The notes below the pieces were generated by a model. The model searched no databases. It was given only the letters and a program-made list of their open reading frames with translations, and was not told the origin of the DNA. From Agromyces sp. (GTDB lineage: Bacteria; Actinomycetota; Actinomycetes; Actinomycetales; Microbacteriaceae): a DNA stretch of 7,637 nt. The stretch covers positions 1-7,637 of the forward strand of contig JAPSJU010000088.1 of assembly GCA_031178025.1 (NCBI GenBank), written 5' to 3'. Made by a program: the position numbers and the translations under genes. Positions 1-5,648 of this stretch are shown piece by piece; position 1 is the stretch's first letter; each line of letters starts with the position of its first letter.

Positions 1-410
1 GGCACGAGTTCGGCACGACGACGGGCCGCAAGCGGCGCACCGGATGGTACGACGCCCCGATCGCCCGCTACGCGGCGCGCATCAACGGGGTCACCGACTT
101 CGTGCTCACGAAGCTCGACGTGCTCACCGGCCTCGACCGCATCCCCGTCGCGGTCGCCTACGACGTCGACGGGCAGCGGTTCGACGAGGTGCCCGTGTCG
201 CAGTCCGACTTCCACCACGCCAAGCCGATCTACGAGGAGTTCCCGGGCTGGAGCGAGGACATCTCGGGCGCCCGCACGTTCGAGGAGCTTCCCGCGAACG
301 CGCGGAGCTACGTGCGCGAGCTCGAGGCGCTCAGCGGCTCCCGCATCTCGGCGATCGGCGTCGGACCGGGTCGCGACGAGATCGTGCAGCTGCACGACCT
401 GCTGGGCTGA
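1..410 (+). CDS. purA: Adenylosuccinate synthetase, C-terminal part (5' end outside window)
   Basis: PurA joins IMP and aspartate, using GTP, to make adenylosuccinate, the first committed step of AMP synthesis; it is a cytosolic homodimer. The frame starting at base 3 gives 135 residues up to TGA at 408-410, against about 430 for the full enzyme, so roughly the last third is present. Family signatures, in order, are the GTTTGRKRRTGW stretch (IMP/GTP-binding loop with its arginines), TKLDVLTGLDRIPVAVAY (the Lys and Asp of TKLD contact the guanine base in the E. coli enzyme), PIYEEFPGW, and the terminal GVGPGRDE loop, which corresponds to STGPDR in E. coli. The GTG at 102 is internal and not a real start. 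A strong hairpin follows 11 bases after the stop, suggesting that the transcript ends there and that the next gene is separate. Identification is from motif recall and is secure. Confidence 0.97.
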   Translation, partial: HEFGTTTGRKRRTGWYDAPIARYAARINGVTDFVLTKLDVLTGLDRIPVAVAYDVDGQRFDEVPVSQSDFHHAKPIYEEFPGWSEDISGARTFEELPANARSYVRELEALSGSRISAIGVGPGRDEIVQLHDLLG

Positions 411-421
411 CCACCCCGTAC

Positions 422-450
422 CGCGAGGGGCGCACGCCGCGCCCCTCGCG
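422..450 (+). terminator. GC-rich hairpin terminator after purA
   Basis: A perfect 12-bp inverted repeat: CGCGAGGGGCGC (422-433) pairs with GCGCCCCTCGCG (439-450) around a 5-nt loop. It begins 11 bases after the purA stop. No U-tract follows, which is common for actinobacterial intrinsic terminators, so termination efficiency cannot be judged from sequence. The position directly after a gene and before an independently started gene favours a terminator. Confidence 0.75.
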
Positions 451-492
451 AGCGCTCGCCAGAGCGACATCGGTTCATGGCACACTCGACAG

Positions 493-1182
493 GTGACCGC
501 GATCCGCCCCGCCGATGCGCCACTCGTCGGCCGATTCATCAGGCTCACCCCCTTCACCGAGGGCGACATCCCGGGGCTCGAGGGCGCGCTCCGGCATCAC
601 GCCGTCTTCGCGGGCGGCTACGGCGGCGGTCCGGCCGGGCTCCCCGCCGACTCCACGCAGTTCCGGGCGTTCGCGGCGTCGTACTACACGGGCGGCGTCG
701 ACGCGATGCCGTGGACGGTGCGCATCGAAGGGGGCCCCGACCACGGCGCCGTCGTCGGAGCGACGAAGCTCGGCGACCTCGACCTCGGCAATGCATCGGC
801 GCACCTCGGCTGGACCGCGTACGACCCGCGCGTCTGGGGCACCGCGGTGAATCCCGAAGCGAAGCTGCTGCTGCTCGGCCTCGCCTTCGATCACGGCTTC
901 GGCCGTGTGAAGATCCAGGCGGATGCCGCGAACACGCGCTCCCGCGCCGCCATCGCGAAGCTCGGGGCGCAGTTCGAGGGCATCGCGCGCCGCGACAAGC
1001 GCCGTGCCGACGGCTCCTGGCGCGACTCGGCCGTCTACTCGGTCATCGTCGACGAGTGGCCGGTCGTGCGCGCCGGGCTCGAGATGCGTCTCGCCGCGCG
1101 GGGTGAGCGTCGCGTCGAGCTCCACGCCGCATCCGCAGCGGCCGGCGCCGAGGCCACGCGCGCGGGCGATCCGACGCGGTGA
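493..1182 (+). CDS. GNAT family N-acetyltransferase (RimJ/RimL-like, Acetyltransf_3 type)
   Basis: Predicted cytosolic enzyme that moves an acetyl group from acetyl-CoA to an amine or protein N-terminus; the substrate is unknown. The 229 residues follow the RimJ/RimL order: an N-terminal RFIRLTPFTEGDIPGL strand-helix (about 14-29), a core VGATKLGDLDLGNASAHLGW (88-107), DPRVWGTAVNPEAKLLLLGLAF (111-132; the WGTAVN segment lies where the CoA pyrophosphate loop is expected), the conserved DAANTRSRAAIAKLGAQFEG (144-163), and RRADGSWRDSAVYSV (170-184). About 35 Ala/Arg-rich residues extend past the usual end of the domain. The GTG start at 493 is preferred because IRPADAPLVGRFIRL is the expected beginning. 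The ATG at 477 is in another frame. There is no clear Shine-Dalgarno sequence, and CACACT at 481-486 would place a transcript start at the GTG, so the gene may be leaderless (weak). It is convergent with the symporter gene, with 27 bases between the stops. Confidence 0.9.
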   Translation: MTAIRPADAPLVGRFIRLTPFTEGDIPGLEGALRHHAVFAGGYGGGPAGLPADSTQFRAFAASYYTGGVDAMPWTVRIEGGPDHGAVVGATKLGDLDLGNASAHLGWTAYDPRVWGTAVNPEAKLLLLGLAFDHGFGRVKIQADAANTRSRAAIAKLGAQFEGIARRDKRRADGSWRDSAVYSVIVDEWPVVRAGLEMRLAARGERRVELHAASAAAGAEATRAGDPTR

Positions 1183-1209
1183 GCACGCGGCCCGACGACG
1201 CTCCTTCCC

Positions 1210-2682
1210 TCAACGCCGTTCCGGCTCGGGAACGTGCAGTCGAGTGAGGAAGGCGTCGGTGCCGCGCGGAAGGCCTCGGCGGTCGCCGCGCGACACCAGC
1301 ACCGTCACGAGCACGGCGAGCGGCACCGTCCAGGCGGCCGGCTGTTCGAGGAACGGTCGCACCTCGGGCACGAGCGCCGAGATGGACGCCCCTCCGAGGA
1401 TCGCCGCGCCGGAGAGCACCGCGCCGGTCGTCATGCCCGCGATCGCGCCGCGCGCCGTGAGACCGCGCCACCAGATCCCGAGGATGAGCATCGGGCAGAG
1501 GGTGGAGGCCGTGAATGCGAAGACGAGCCCCACGCTGCCCGCGAGCCCCGTCGACTCGGTCGCCAATGCGACGACGAGGGGCACGAACGAGGACGCGACG
1601 GCCGCGATGCGGAAACCGCGCACGCTTCCGCCGAGGAGGTCCTGGCTGATCACCCCGGCGAGGGACACGACGAGCCCCGACGACGTCGACAGGAACGCCG
1701 CGAACGCGCCGGCGATCACGAGCGCGGTGAGGAGCTGCCCGACGGGTCCGGGGATGAGTCGATCGGGGAGCACGAGCACGAGCGCGTCGGCCTGCCCCGG
1801 CTGGGCGATGTCCGGGGCGAACGCGCGGCCGAGGAATCCGAAGGCCGTCGGGAACAGGTAGAACACCGAGAGCAGCACGAGCACGATGACGGTCGTGCGA
1901 CGCGCCGCCACGCCGTCGGGATTCGTGTAGAAGCGCACGAGCACGTGCGGAAGGCCGAGCGTGCCGAGGAGCAGCGCCACCATGAGCGAGACGGTGCGGT
2001 AGACATCGAGGCTGCCCGGCCCCGCGGCCGCGGGGAACGCATCGGCTCGGGTCAGCTGCGCCGGCGGATCGCCGCCGCCGATGGCGAGGAGCAGCACGAC
2101 GACGGGCACGGCGAGGGCCGTGAGCTTCAGCCAGAACTGGAACGCCTGCACGAAGGTGATCGACCGCATCCCGCCCGCGGCGACGACGACGGCGACGATC
2201 ACGGCGACCGCGAGCGAGCCGACCCATGACGGCAGCCCGGTCGTGATGCGCACCGTGAGTGCCGCGCCCTGCAGCTGCGGCACGATGTAGAACCAGCCGA
2301 TGACGATCACGAGCAGGCTCGTGACGCGGCGTGCCCAGCGCGACTCGAGCCGAGCCTCGGTGAAGTCGGGGATCGTGTAGGCGCCCGAGCGACGCAACGG
2401 GGCGGCGACGAAGAGCAGCAGCATGAGGTAGCCGGCGGTGTAGCCGATCGGGAACCACAGCGCGGCCGAACCCGTGAGCAGGATGAGCCCGGCGATGCCG
2501 AGGAACGACGCCGCGGAGAGGTACTCGCCGCCGATCGCCGAGGCGTTCCACCACGGCCGTACCCTGCGGGAGGCGACGTAGAAGTCGCTCGTCGTGCGCG
2601 AGACCCGCAAGCCGTAGAAGCCGATGAGGGCGGACGCGAGCGCCACCGCGACGATCGCGGTGTAGCCGATGGCGGGGTTCAC
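1210..2682 (-). CDS. Sodium/solute symporter (SSS family), last gene of the two-component operon
   Basis: Integral membrane symporter expected to couple Na+ (or H+) flow to import of a small organic solute. The 490 residues contain about 13 hydrophobic segments, the usual SSS/SLC5 layout. Landmarks are SAIGGEYLSAASFLGIAGL (about 48-66, the TM1 region), GLPHVLVRFYTNP (243-255, an ActP-like signature), and AAFLSTSSGLVVSLAGVISQDL (328-349), whose Ser332-Thr333 appear to match Ser340-Thr341 of the PutP Na2 sodium site. The GTG at 2682 is chosen because it overlaps the upstream TGA (GTGA) and follows GGAGGAGG at 2684-2691. The longer frame to 2862 would add 60 arginine-rich residues that duplicate the upstream gene. 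It is co-transcribed with a DUF485-like protein, a LytTR regulator and a LytS kinase. The closest functional parallels are the acetate/pyruvate carriers ActP and MctC, but the sodium-site segment differs from the ActP paralogue at 5648-7255. Exact substrate unknown. Confidence 0.92.
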   Translation of the reverse strand: MNPAIGYTAIVAVALASALIGFYGLRVSRTTSDFYVASRRVRPWWNASAIGGEYLSAASFLGIAGLILLTGSAALWFPIGYTAGYLMLLLFVAAPLRRSGAYTIPDFTEARLESRWARRVTSLLVIVIGWFYIVPQLQGAALTVRITTGLPSWVGSLAVAVIVAVVVAAGGMRSITFVQAFQFWLKLTALAVPVVVLLLAIGGGDPPAQLTRADAFPAAAGPGSLDVYRTVSLMVALLLGTLGLPHVLVRFYTNPDGVAARRTTVIVLVLLSVFYLFPTAFGFLGRAFAPDIAQPGQADALVLVLPDRLIPGPVGQLLTALVIAGAFAAFLSTSSGLVVSLAGVISQDLLGGSVRGFRIAAVASSFVPLVVALATESTGLAGSVGLVFAFTASTLCPMLILGIWWRGLTARGAIAGMTTGAVLSGAAILGGASISALVPEVRPFLEQPAAWTVPLAVLVTVLVSRGDRRGLPRGTDAFLTRLHVPEPERR

Positions 2683-3098
2683 GCCTCCTCCGTGAGCGAT
2701 CGGTAGCGCGCCTCGTTCCGGTTCGCGGCACGCACGAAGAGCCCGCCGATCGTGATGGCGAGGGGGTACACGCCGATGCCGAGCAGCAACCACGAGAGCG
2801 GCACGCCCCCGAGGAAGGCCTCGTCGAGGCCCGGGGCGAACGCGACCACGAGGGCGAAGCACGTCGTCGCGACGACGAAGCCGAGGGCGGACACGATCGC
2901 GAGCCGCAGCTGCGAGCGGACCAGCGAGCGCACGTACACGCCGGCGATGTCGCTCGTCGGCGCATCCGAGCCCGGGTACGGCTGCGCCCCGATGGATGCC
3001 GCCGCTGATCCGGCGCGCGGCGCCGTCACCCGCACGCGGGCGGGCGCGTCCCGATGCGATCGATCTCCGGCCGCACCGCCGGGCGGGCCCGAGCTCAT
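2679..3098 (-). CDS. Small two-helix membrane protein, DUF485-like, paired with the symporter
   Basis: Predicted 139-residue inner-membrane protein. Residues 1-50 are polar, rich in Gly/Ala/Pro/Arg and probably disordered. TM1 is about 66-88 (LAIVSALGFVVATTCFALVV) and TM2 about 99-124. A basic segment, VRSLVRSQLR, precedes TM1, and FVRAANRNEARYRSLTEE follows TM2. This matches the organisation of the yjcH-like protein at 5274-5648, which has LRRTHRNFVF before TM1 and YVRFANSRLDPLAEE after TM2, so the two are probably paralogues. DUF485 proteins are usually encoded next to ActP-type symporters; their role is not settled, and accessory or stabilising subunit is the usual guess. The ATG at 3098 overlaps the regulator's TGA (ATGA) and has no obvious Shine-Dalgarno of its own, implying coupled translation. 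The stop overlaps the symporter GTG. The roughly 50-residue N-terminal extension is unusual for the family. Confidence 0.82.
   Translation of the reverse strand: MSSGPPGGAAGDRSHRDAPARVRVTAPRAGSAAASIGAQPYPGSDAPTSDIAGVYVRSLVRSQLRLAIVSALGFVVATTCFALVVAFAPGLDEAFLGGVPLSWLLLGIGVYPLAITIGGLFVRAANRNEARYRSLTEEA
2684..2691 (-). promoter_or_regulatory. Shine-Dalgarno for the SSS symporter
   Basis: GGAGGAGG lies inside the end of the DUF485-like gene, just upstream of the GTG at 2682. The leftmost GGAGG is 4 nt from the start, which is short, but together with the GTGA overlap it fixes the start at 2682 rather than at the longer upstream option. Confidence 0.7.
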
Positions 3099-3841
3099 GA
3101 CCGCGGCCGGAGCGTCGCGGATTCGAGCCGGTCGCGCAGCGACGGCAGCAACCGCCGGCTCACGGGCAGTTCGGCGGCACCGACGGTGACGCTCGGGTGA
3201 TCGCCGCCGAGCCGGACGCGGCTGAGGTGCGGGATCGCCACGAGGTACGAGCGATGGATGCGCACGAACGCGTCGGCCCACTGCCGCTCGAGGTCCGACA
3301 TCGGCACGCGCACGAGGTAGCTCGCCTCCTCGGTGTGCAGCCGCGCGTAGTCGCCTTGCGCCTGCACGTAGCGCACCTCGTCGCGGCGGATCATCCGCGT
3401 CGTGCCGCCGAGCGTGACGGCGATCATCTCGGGCTGGGCGGCGGCCGCGCCGCCGGCGCCCGGGTGACCGGAACCTGCTCTCAGCGCCTCGATCACGCGC
3501 GTCACCGAGCGCTGCAGCCGCTCGGTGCGCACGGGCTTCAGCAGGTAGTCGACGGCCTCGAGGTCGAAGGCCTCGAGCGCACCCTCCTCGTCGGCGGTGA
3601 CGAAGACGAGAGCCGGCCGACGCTCGAACCGCTGCATCGCCCGCGCGAGGTCGAATCCCGTGAGACCCGGCATGTGGATGTCGAGGAATGCCGCGTCGAC
3701 CGGTTCGCGGGTGAGCAGGCGGATGGCCTCGGCACCCGATGCCGCCTGGTGGATCACGCCGATGCGCCCGTCCTGCCCGAGCAGGAAGGCGAGCTCGTCG
3801 ATCGCGGGCTGCTCGTCGTCGGCGATGAGCACGGAGATCAC
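3095..3841 (-). CDS. LytTR-family response regulator
   Basis: Cytosolic DNA-binding response regulator of 248 residues. The receiver domain (1-120) has the acidic pair Asp8-Asp9, the phospho-acceptor Asp54 in FLDIHMPGLTG, the switch residue Thr82 (VFVTADEEGALEAF) and Lys102 in YLLKPVR. A linker rich in Gly/Ala (122-136) leads to a LytTR domain (about 138-238) with RRDEVRYVQAQGDYARLHT, VRVPMSDLERQWADAFVRIHRSYLVAI and ELPVSRR, all typical of the AlgR/AgrA/LytR DNA-binding fold. The GTG at 3841 overlaps the kinase TGA (GTGA), and GGGAG at 3851-3855 is a reasonable Shine-Dalgarno. It should receive phosphate from the adjacent LytS-type kinase. LytTR regulators bind pairs of direct repeats about two helical turns apart; such a pair is present at 5108-5136 in the divergent promoter region. 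Family assignment is secure, the target is inferred. Confidence 0.96.
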   Translation of the reverse strand: MISVLIADDEQPAIDELAFLLGQDGRIGVIHQAASGAEAIRLLTREPVDAAFLDIHMPGLTGFDLARAMQRFERRPALVFVTADEEGALEAFDLEAVDYLLKPVRTERLQRSVTRVIEALRAGSGHPGAGGAAAAQPEMIAVTLGGTTRMIRRDEVRYVQAQGDYARLHTEEASYLVRVPMSDLERQWADAFVRIHRSYLVAIPHLSRVRLGGDHPSVTVGAAELPVSRRLLPSLRDRLESATLRPRS

Positions 3842-5070
3842 CGCTCCAGTCTCCCATCGGCCGGACGAGGGGATTCGGCGGATGCCGCCATGCGACCGGG
3901 TTGCGACTTGGGCACGCGCATCCGCACGAGCGTGCCCGCGCCGATGTTCGTCTCGACGACGAGCCCGTGCTCATCGCCGTAGACCTGCCGGAGCCTCGCG
4001 TCGACGTTGCGCAGCCCCACGTGCTCGCCGGGTGCGCCGCCGGCGAGTGCGGCTTCGAGCACGGTGGGGTCGATGCCCACGCCGTCGTCCTCGACGCTGA
4101 GCTCGGCGAACGCGCCCGAGTCCCCGGCGGTGATGGTGATGCGTCCACCGCCCTCCTTCGACTCCAGCCCGTGCCGCACCGCGTTCTCGACCAGCGGCTG
4201 GATCGAGAGGAAGGGCACCACGGTCGAGAGCACCTCGGGAGCGATCTGCAGGGTGACCGTCAACCGGTCGCCGAACCGGGCCCGCTCCAGCCGCAGGTAG
4301 CTGTCGATGGAACGCAGTTCCTCCGCGACGGTCGTGAAATCGCCGTGCCGGCGGAACGAGTACCGGGTGAAGTCGGCGAACTCGAGCACGAGCTCGCGAG
4401 CCTCCGCGGGGTCGGTGTTGATGAACGAGGCGATCGCGTTGAGGGAGTTGTAGATGAAGTGCGGGCTGATCTGCGCCCGAAGGGCCCGCACCTCGGCTTC
4501 GGCCAGGGCGGCGCGCGACGCGTCGAGCTCGCCCAGCTCGACCTGCGCGGCGACCCACTCGGCCACTTCGCCCGTGGCCCGCACGAGCCCGGCCCGCACC
4601 GGAGCCGCGAACGCGACGATGGCGCCGGCCGGGCGGCCGTCGGTGCGGATCGGCGCGGCGACGGCATCGGTCTCGCGTGCGGTGTCACCCACCCCGATGC
4701 GGATGCGTCGCTGCACCTGCGGCCTGCCCGAGGCATCCGCCTCGGCCGCGAGCCGGCCCGCGACCGCGCGCACGGCCTCGTCGCCCTCGACGGTGACGCC
4801 GCCGGCCGGGTCGACGAGCGCGAGGCTCTCGCAGCCGAGGAGCGCGCGGAGGTGCCGCCCGGCTCGAGTGGCATCCACCTCGCCGATGCCGCCGCGAAGG
4901 TGCTTGGCTGCGCGCGAGGCGAGGTGCAGGGTCTGGTACGTCGCCTGCTCGGCGTCGGTGCCGAGCTCCTTCGAGGCGACCACGAGGCGGCGGAGCACCA
5001 GCATCACGGCGACGGCCAGCGCGCCGGCCGCGGCGCCGGCGGCCGCGGCGAGCAGCGTCGACTCGGGCAT
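3838..5070 (-). CDS. LytS-type sensor histidine kinase with cytosolic GAF-like region
   Basis: Membrane-anchored sensor kinase of 410 residues, partner of the LytTR regulator downstream. There is one N-terminal hydrophobic helix (about 5-31, Ala/Val/Leu-rich). Residues 50-160 look like a divergent GAF-type sensor, with CESLALVDPAGGV and DAVAAPIRTDGRPAGAIVAF strands. A helix (about 163-200) leads to the His_kinase motif RAQISPHFIYNSLNAI, with His204 the phosphorylation site. The ATPase shows the N box QPLVENAVRHGL (Asn296), the G1 box EDDGVGID (327-334) and EHVGLRNVDARL (349-360). The ATG at 5070 is chosen because it precedes the hydrophobic helix and a TACGCT -10 lies 7 nt upstream with no Shine-Dalgarno, indicating a leaderless start. 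A longer frame from 5124 would contain that promoter. With only a short N-terminus and a single helix, it has no visible extracytoplasmic sensor domain. It overlaps the regulator by GTGA. Confidence 0.95.
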   Translation of the reverse strand: MPESTLLAAAAGAAAGALAVAVMLVLRRLVVASKELGTDAEQATYQTLHLASRAAKHLRGGIGEVDATRAGRHLRALLGCESLALVDPAGGVTVEGDEAVRAVAGRLAAEADASGRPQVQRRIRIGVGDTARETDAVAAPIRTDGRPAGAIVAFAAPVRAGLVRATGEVAEWVAAQVELGELDASRAALAEAEVRALRAQISPHFIYNSLNAIASFINTDPAEARELVLEFADFTRYSFRRHGDFTTVAEELRSIDSYLRLERARFGDRLTVTLQIAPEVLSTVVPFLSIQPLVENAVRHGLESKEGGGRITITAGDSGAFAELSVEDDGVGIDPTVLEAALAGGAPGEHVGLRNVDARLRQVYGDEHGLVVETNIGAGTLVRMRVPKSQPGRMAASAESPRPADGRLER

Positions 5071-5077
5071 GCAGGTC

Positions 5078-5083
5078 AGCGTA
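5078..5083 (-). promoter_or_regulatory. -10 element of the kinase-regulator-symporter operon (leaderless)
   Basis: On the minus strand TACGCT fits the actinobacterial TAnnnT -10 consensus. It ends 7 nt before the ATG at 5070, so transcription would begin at or next to the A of the start codon. No good -35 is visible at 16-18 nt spacing (candidates TTCCGC, ATTCCG, GATTCC), which would fit a weak or activator-dependent promoter. This is a sequence inference only. Confidence 0.55.
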
Positions 5084-5107
5084 GCCGTCGTTCGTCGTCG
5101 CGGAATC

Positions 5108-5136
5108 GCCGCTCGTCGCACCATGGGTGCCGCTCA
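5108..5136 (+). promoter_or_regulatory. Candidate LytTR operator: two direct repeats with 13-bp spacer
   Basis: GCCGCTCG at 5108-5115 and GCCGCTCA at 5129-5136 are direct repeats with a 13-bp spacer, a 21-bp period of about two helical turns. This is the geometry LytTR dimers recognise. From memory, the E. coli BtsR (YehT) site is two copies of ACC(G/A)CT(C/T)A separated by 13 bp; these copies match at 6 and 7 of 8 positions. A third, inverted copy, ACCGCTCG, lies at 5144-5151 on the minus strand. The pair is centred about 52 bp upstream of the inferred start of the kinase operon and in front of yjcH-actP, so it could act on either or both. Confidence 0.5.
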
Positions 5137-5150
5137 CCGACGACGAGCGG
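5109..5150. repeat. 10-bp perfect inverted repeat in the divergent promoter region
   Basis: CCGCTCGTCG (5109-5118) is the exact reverse complement of CGACGAGCGG (5141-5150), with 22 bases between. The inner segment can form a smaller hairpin, CACC (5119-5122) with GGTG (5126-5129). The arms share their core with the direct repeats described at 5108-5136, so this may be an operator arrangement rather than an RNA structure. Confidence 0.6.
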
Positions 5151-5260
5151 TGCGTGCCCCCGGGTGATCGTCGCGCGCGCCAGCATGGTGCCACCGCACG
5201 GCGCTCGGCGAACCGGCGCCATGCGGCGGCGCGGCCGACCACCGCGCCGGATCCCCCTCG

Positions 5261-5268
5261 AAGGAGAG
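5261..5268 (+). promoter_or_regulatory. Shine-Dalgarno for the yjcH-like gene
   Basis: AAGGAGAG lies 5 nt upstream of the ATG at 5274. This fixes the start at 5274 although the frame stays open upstream to 5127, and it shows that this transcript is not leaderless. I see no convincing -10/-35 pair for the plus strand between 5137 and 5260; CATGGT at 5185-5190 is the best weak -10 candidate. Confidence 0.8.
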
Positions 5269-5273
5269 ACGCC

Positions 5274-5648
5274 ATGGGCAACGACGCCCGCAGCGCGAAC
5301 ACGACGGAACCCGTCGTCGACTATCGCGCGATCCAGCAATCACCCGAGTTCCAGACCCTCCGCCGAACCCACCGGAACTTCGTGTTCCCGGTCATCGGCG
5401 CCTGCCTGCTCTGGTACATCGCCTACGTGCTGCTCGCGGGGTACGCGCACGACTTCATGTCGACGCCCGTCTTCGGCAGCGTCAATGTCGCGATCCTGCT
5501 GGGCCTCGCCCAGGTCGTCACGACCTTCGCGGTGACCACCTGGTACGTGCGCTTCGCCAACTCGCGCCTCGACCCGCTCGCCGAGGAGATCCGCGATTCG
5601 ATCGAACTGGATGCCGCCGCGGCATCCGATGCCGAGGTGAACCGCTGA
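5274..5648 (+). CDS. yjcH: DUF485 family inner-membrane protein, partner of ActP
   Basis: Small membrane protein of 124 residues found next to ActP-type symporters, as E. coli yjcH is in acs-yjcH-actP. Its biochemical role is not established; accessory subunit is the common suggestion. The soluble N-terminus runs to about residue 34 and contains YRAIQQSPEFQTLRRTHRNFVFP, a typical DUF485 opening. TM1 is about 36-58 (VIGACLLWYIAYVLLAGYA) and is followed by HDFMSTPVFGSVNVAILLG, with FMSTPVFG the family turn. TM2 is about 69-90, then YVRFANSRLDPLAEEIRDSIE. Length is close to the family norm of about 100-110. There is a good Shine-Dalgarno. The TGA at 5646-5648 shares its A with the actP ATG (TGATG), so the two are translationally coupled. 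No acs gene is in the window. Confidence 0.93.
   Translation: MGNDARSANTTEPVVDYRAIQQSPEFQTLRRTHRNFVFPVIGACLLWYIAYVLLAGYAHDFMSTPVFGSVNVAILLGLAQVVTTFAVTTWYVRFANSRLDPLAEEIRDSIELDAAAASDAEVNR
5609..5627 (+). repeat. 19-nt palindrome at the yjcH/actP junction
   Basis: GGATGCCGC (5609-5617) and GCGGCATCC (5619-5627) are perfect inverse copies around one base. They lie in the last codons of the yjcH-like gene, encoding an Ala-rich segment, and end 20 nt before the actP ATG. In mRNA the hairpin would need a slightly larger loop (at least 3 nt), leaving an 8-bp stem next to the actP ribosome-binding region. A role in coupling is possible but unproven. It is also made of two copies of the locally abundant GGATGC/GCATCC hexamer. 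Confidence 0.55.

Noticed and set aside
102..410. Separate small gene starting with GTG at 102
   Set aside because: It is the in-frame C-terminal part of purA, whose conserved motifs continue upstream to base 3.
1217..1234. CGTTCC/GGAACG 6-bp inverted repeat near the convergent acetyltransferase and symporter ends
   Set aside because: Short, with a 6-base loop, and inside the symporter's last codons; too weak to call a terminator. I see no other hairpin in the 27-base gap at 1183-1209.
2683..2862. 60-residue N-terminal extension of the SSS symporter
   Set aside because: It overlaps the DUF485-like gene and is Arg-rich; the GTG at 2682 with stop overlap and Shine-Dalgarno gives a normal symporter N-terminus.
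1043..2965. 640-codon minus-strand frame overlapping the SSS symporter and acetyltransferase
   Set aside because: Arg-rich composition with no domain, overlapping two genes with clear family motifs in other frames.
5071..5124. 18-residue longer start for the histidine kinase (GTG/ATG region at 5124)
   Set aside because: The added residues are Arg/Thr-rich and contain the candidate -10 element; the 5070 ATG directly precedes the membrane helix.
3901..5535. 544-codon plus-strand frame opposite the histidine kinase
   Set aside because: Antisense to a kinase with all expected motifs, and it runs through the divergent promoter and into yjcH out of frame.
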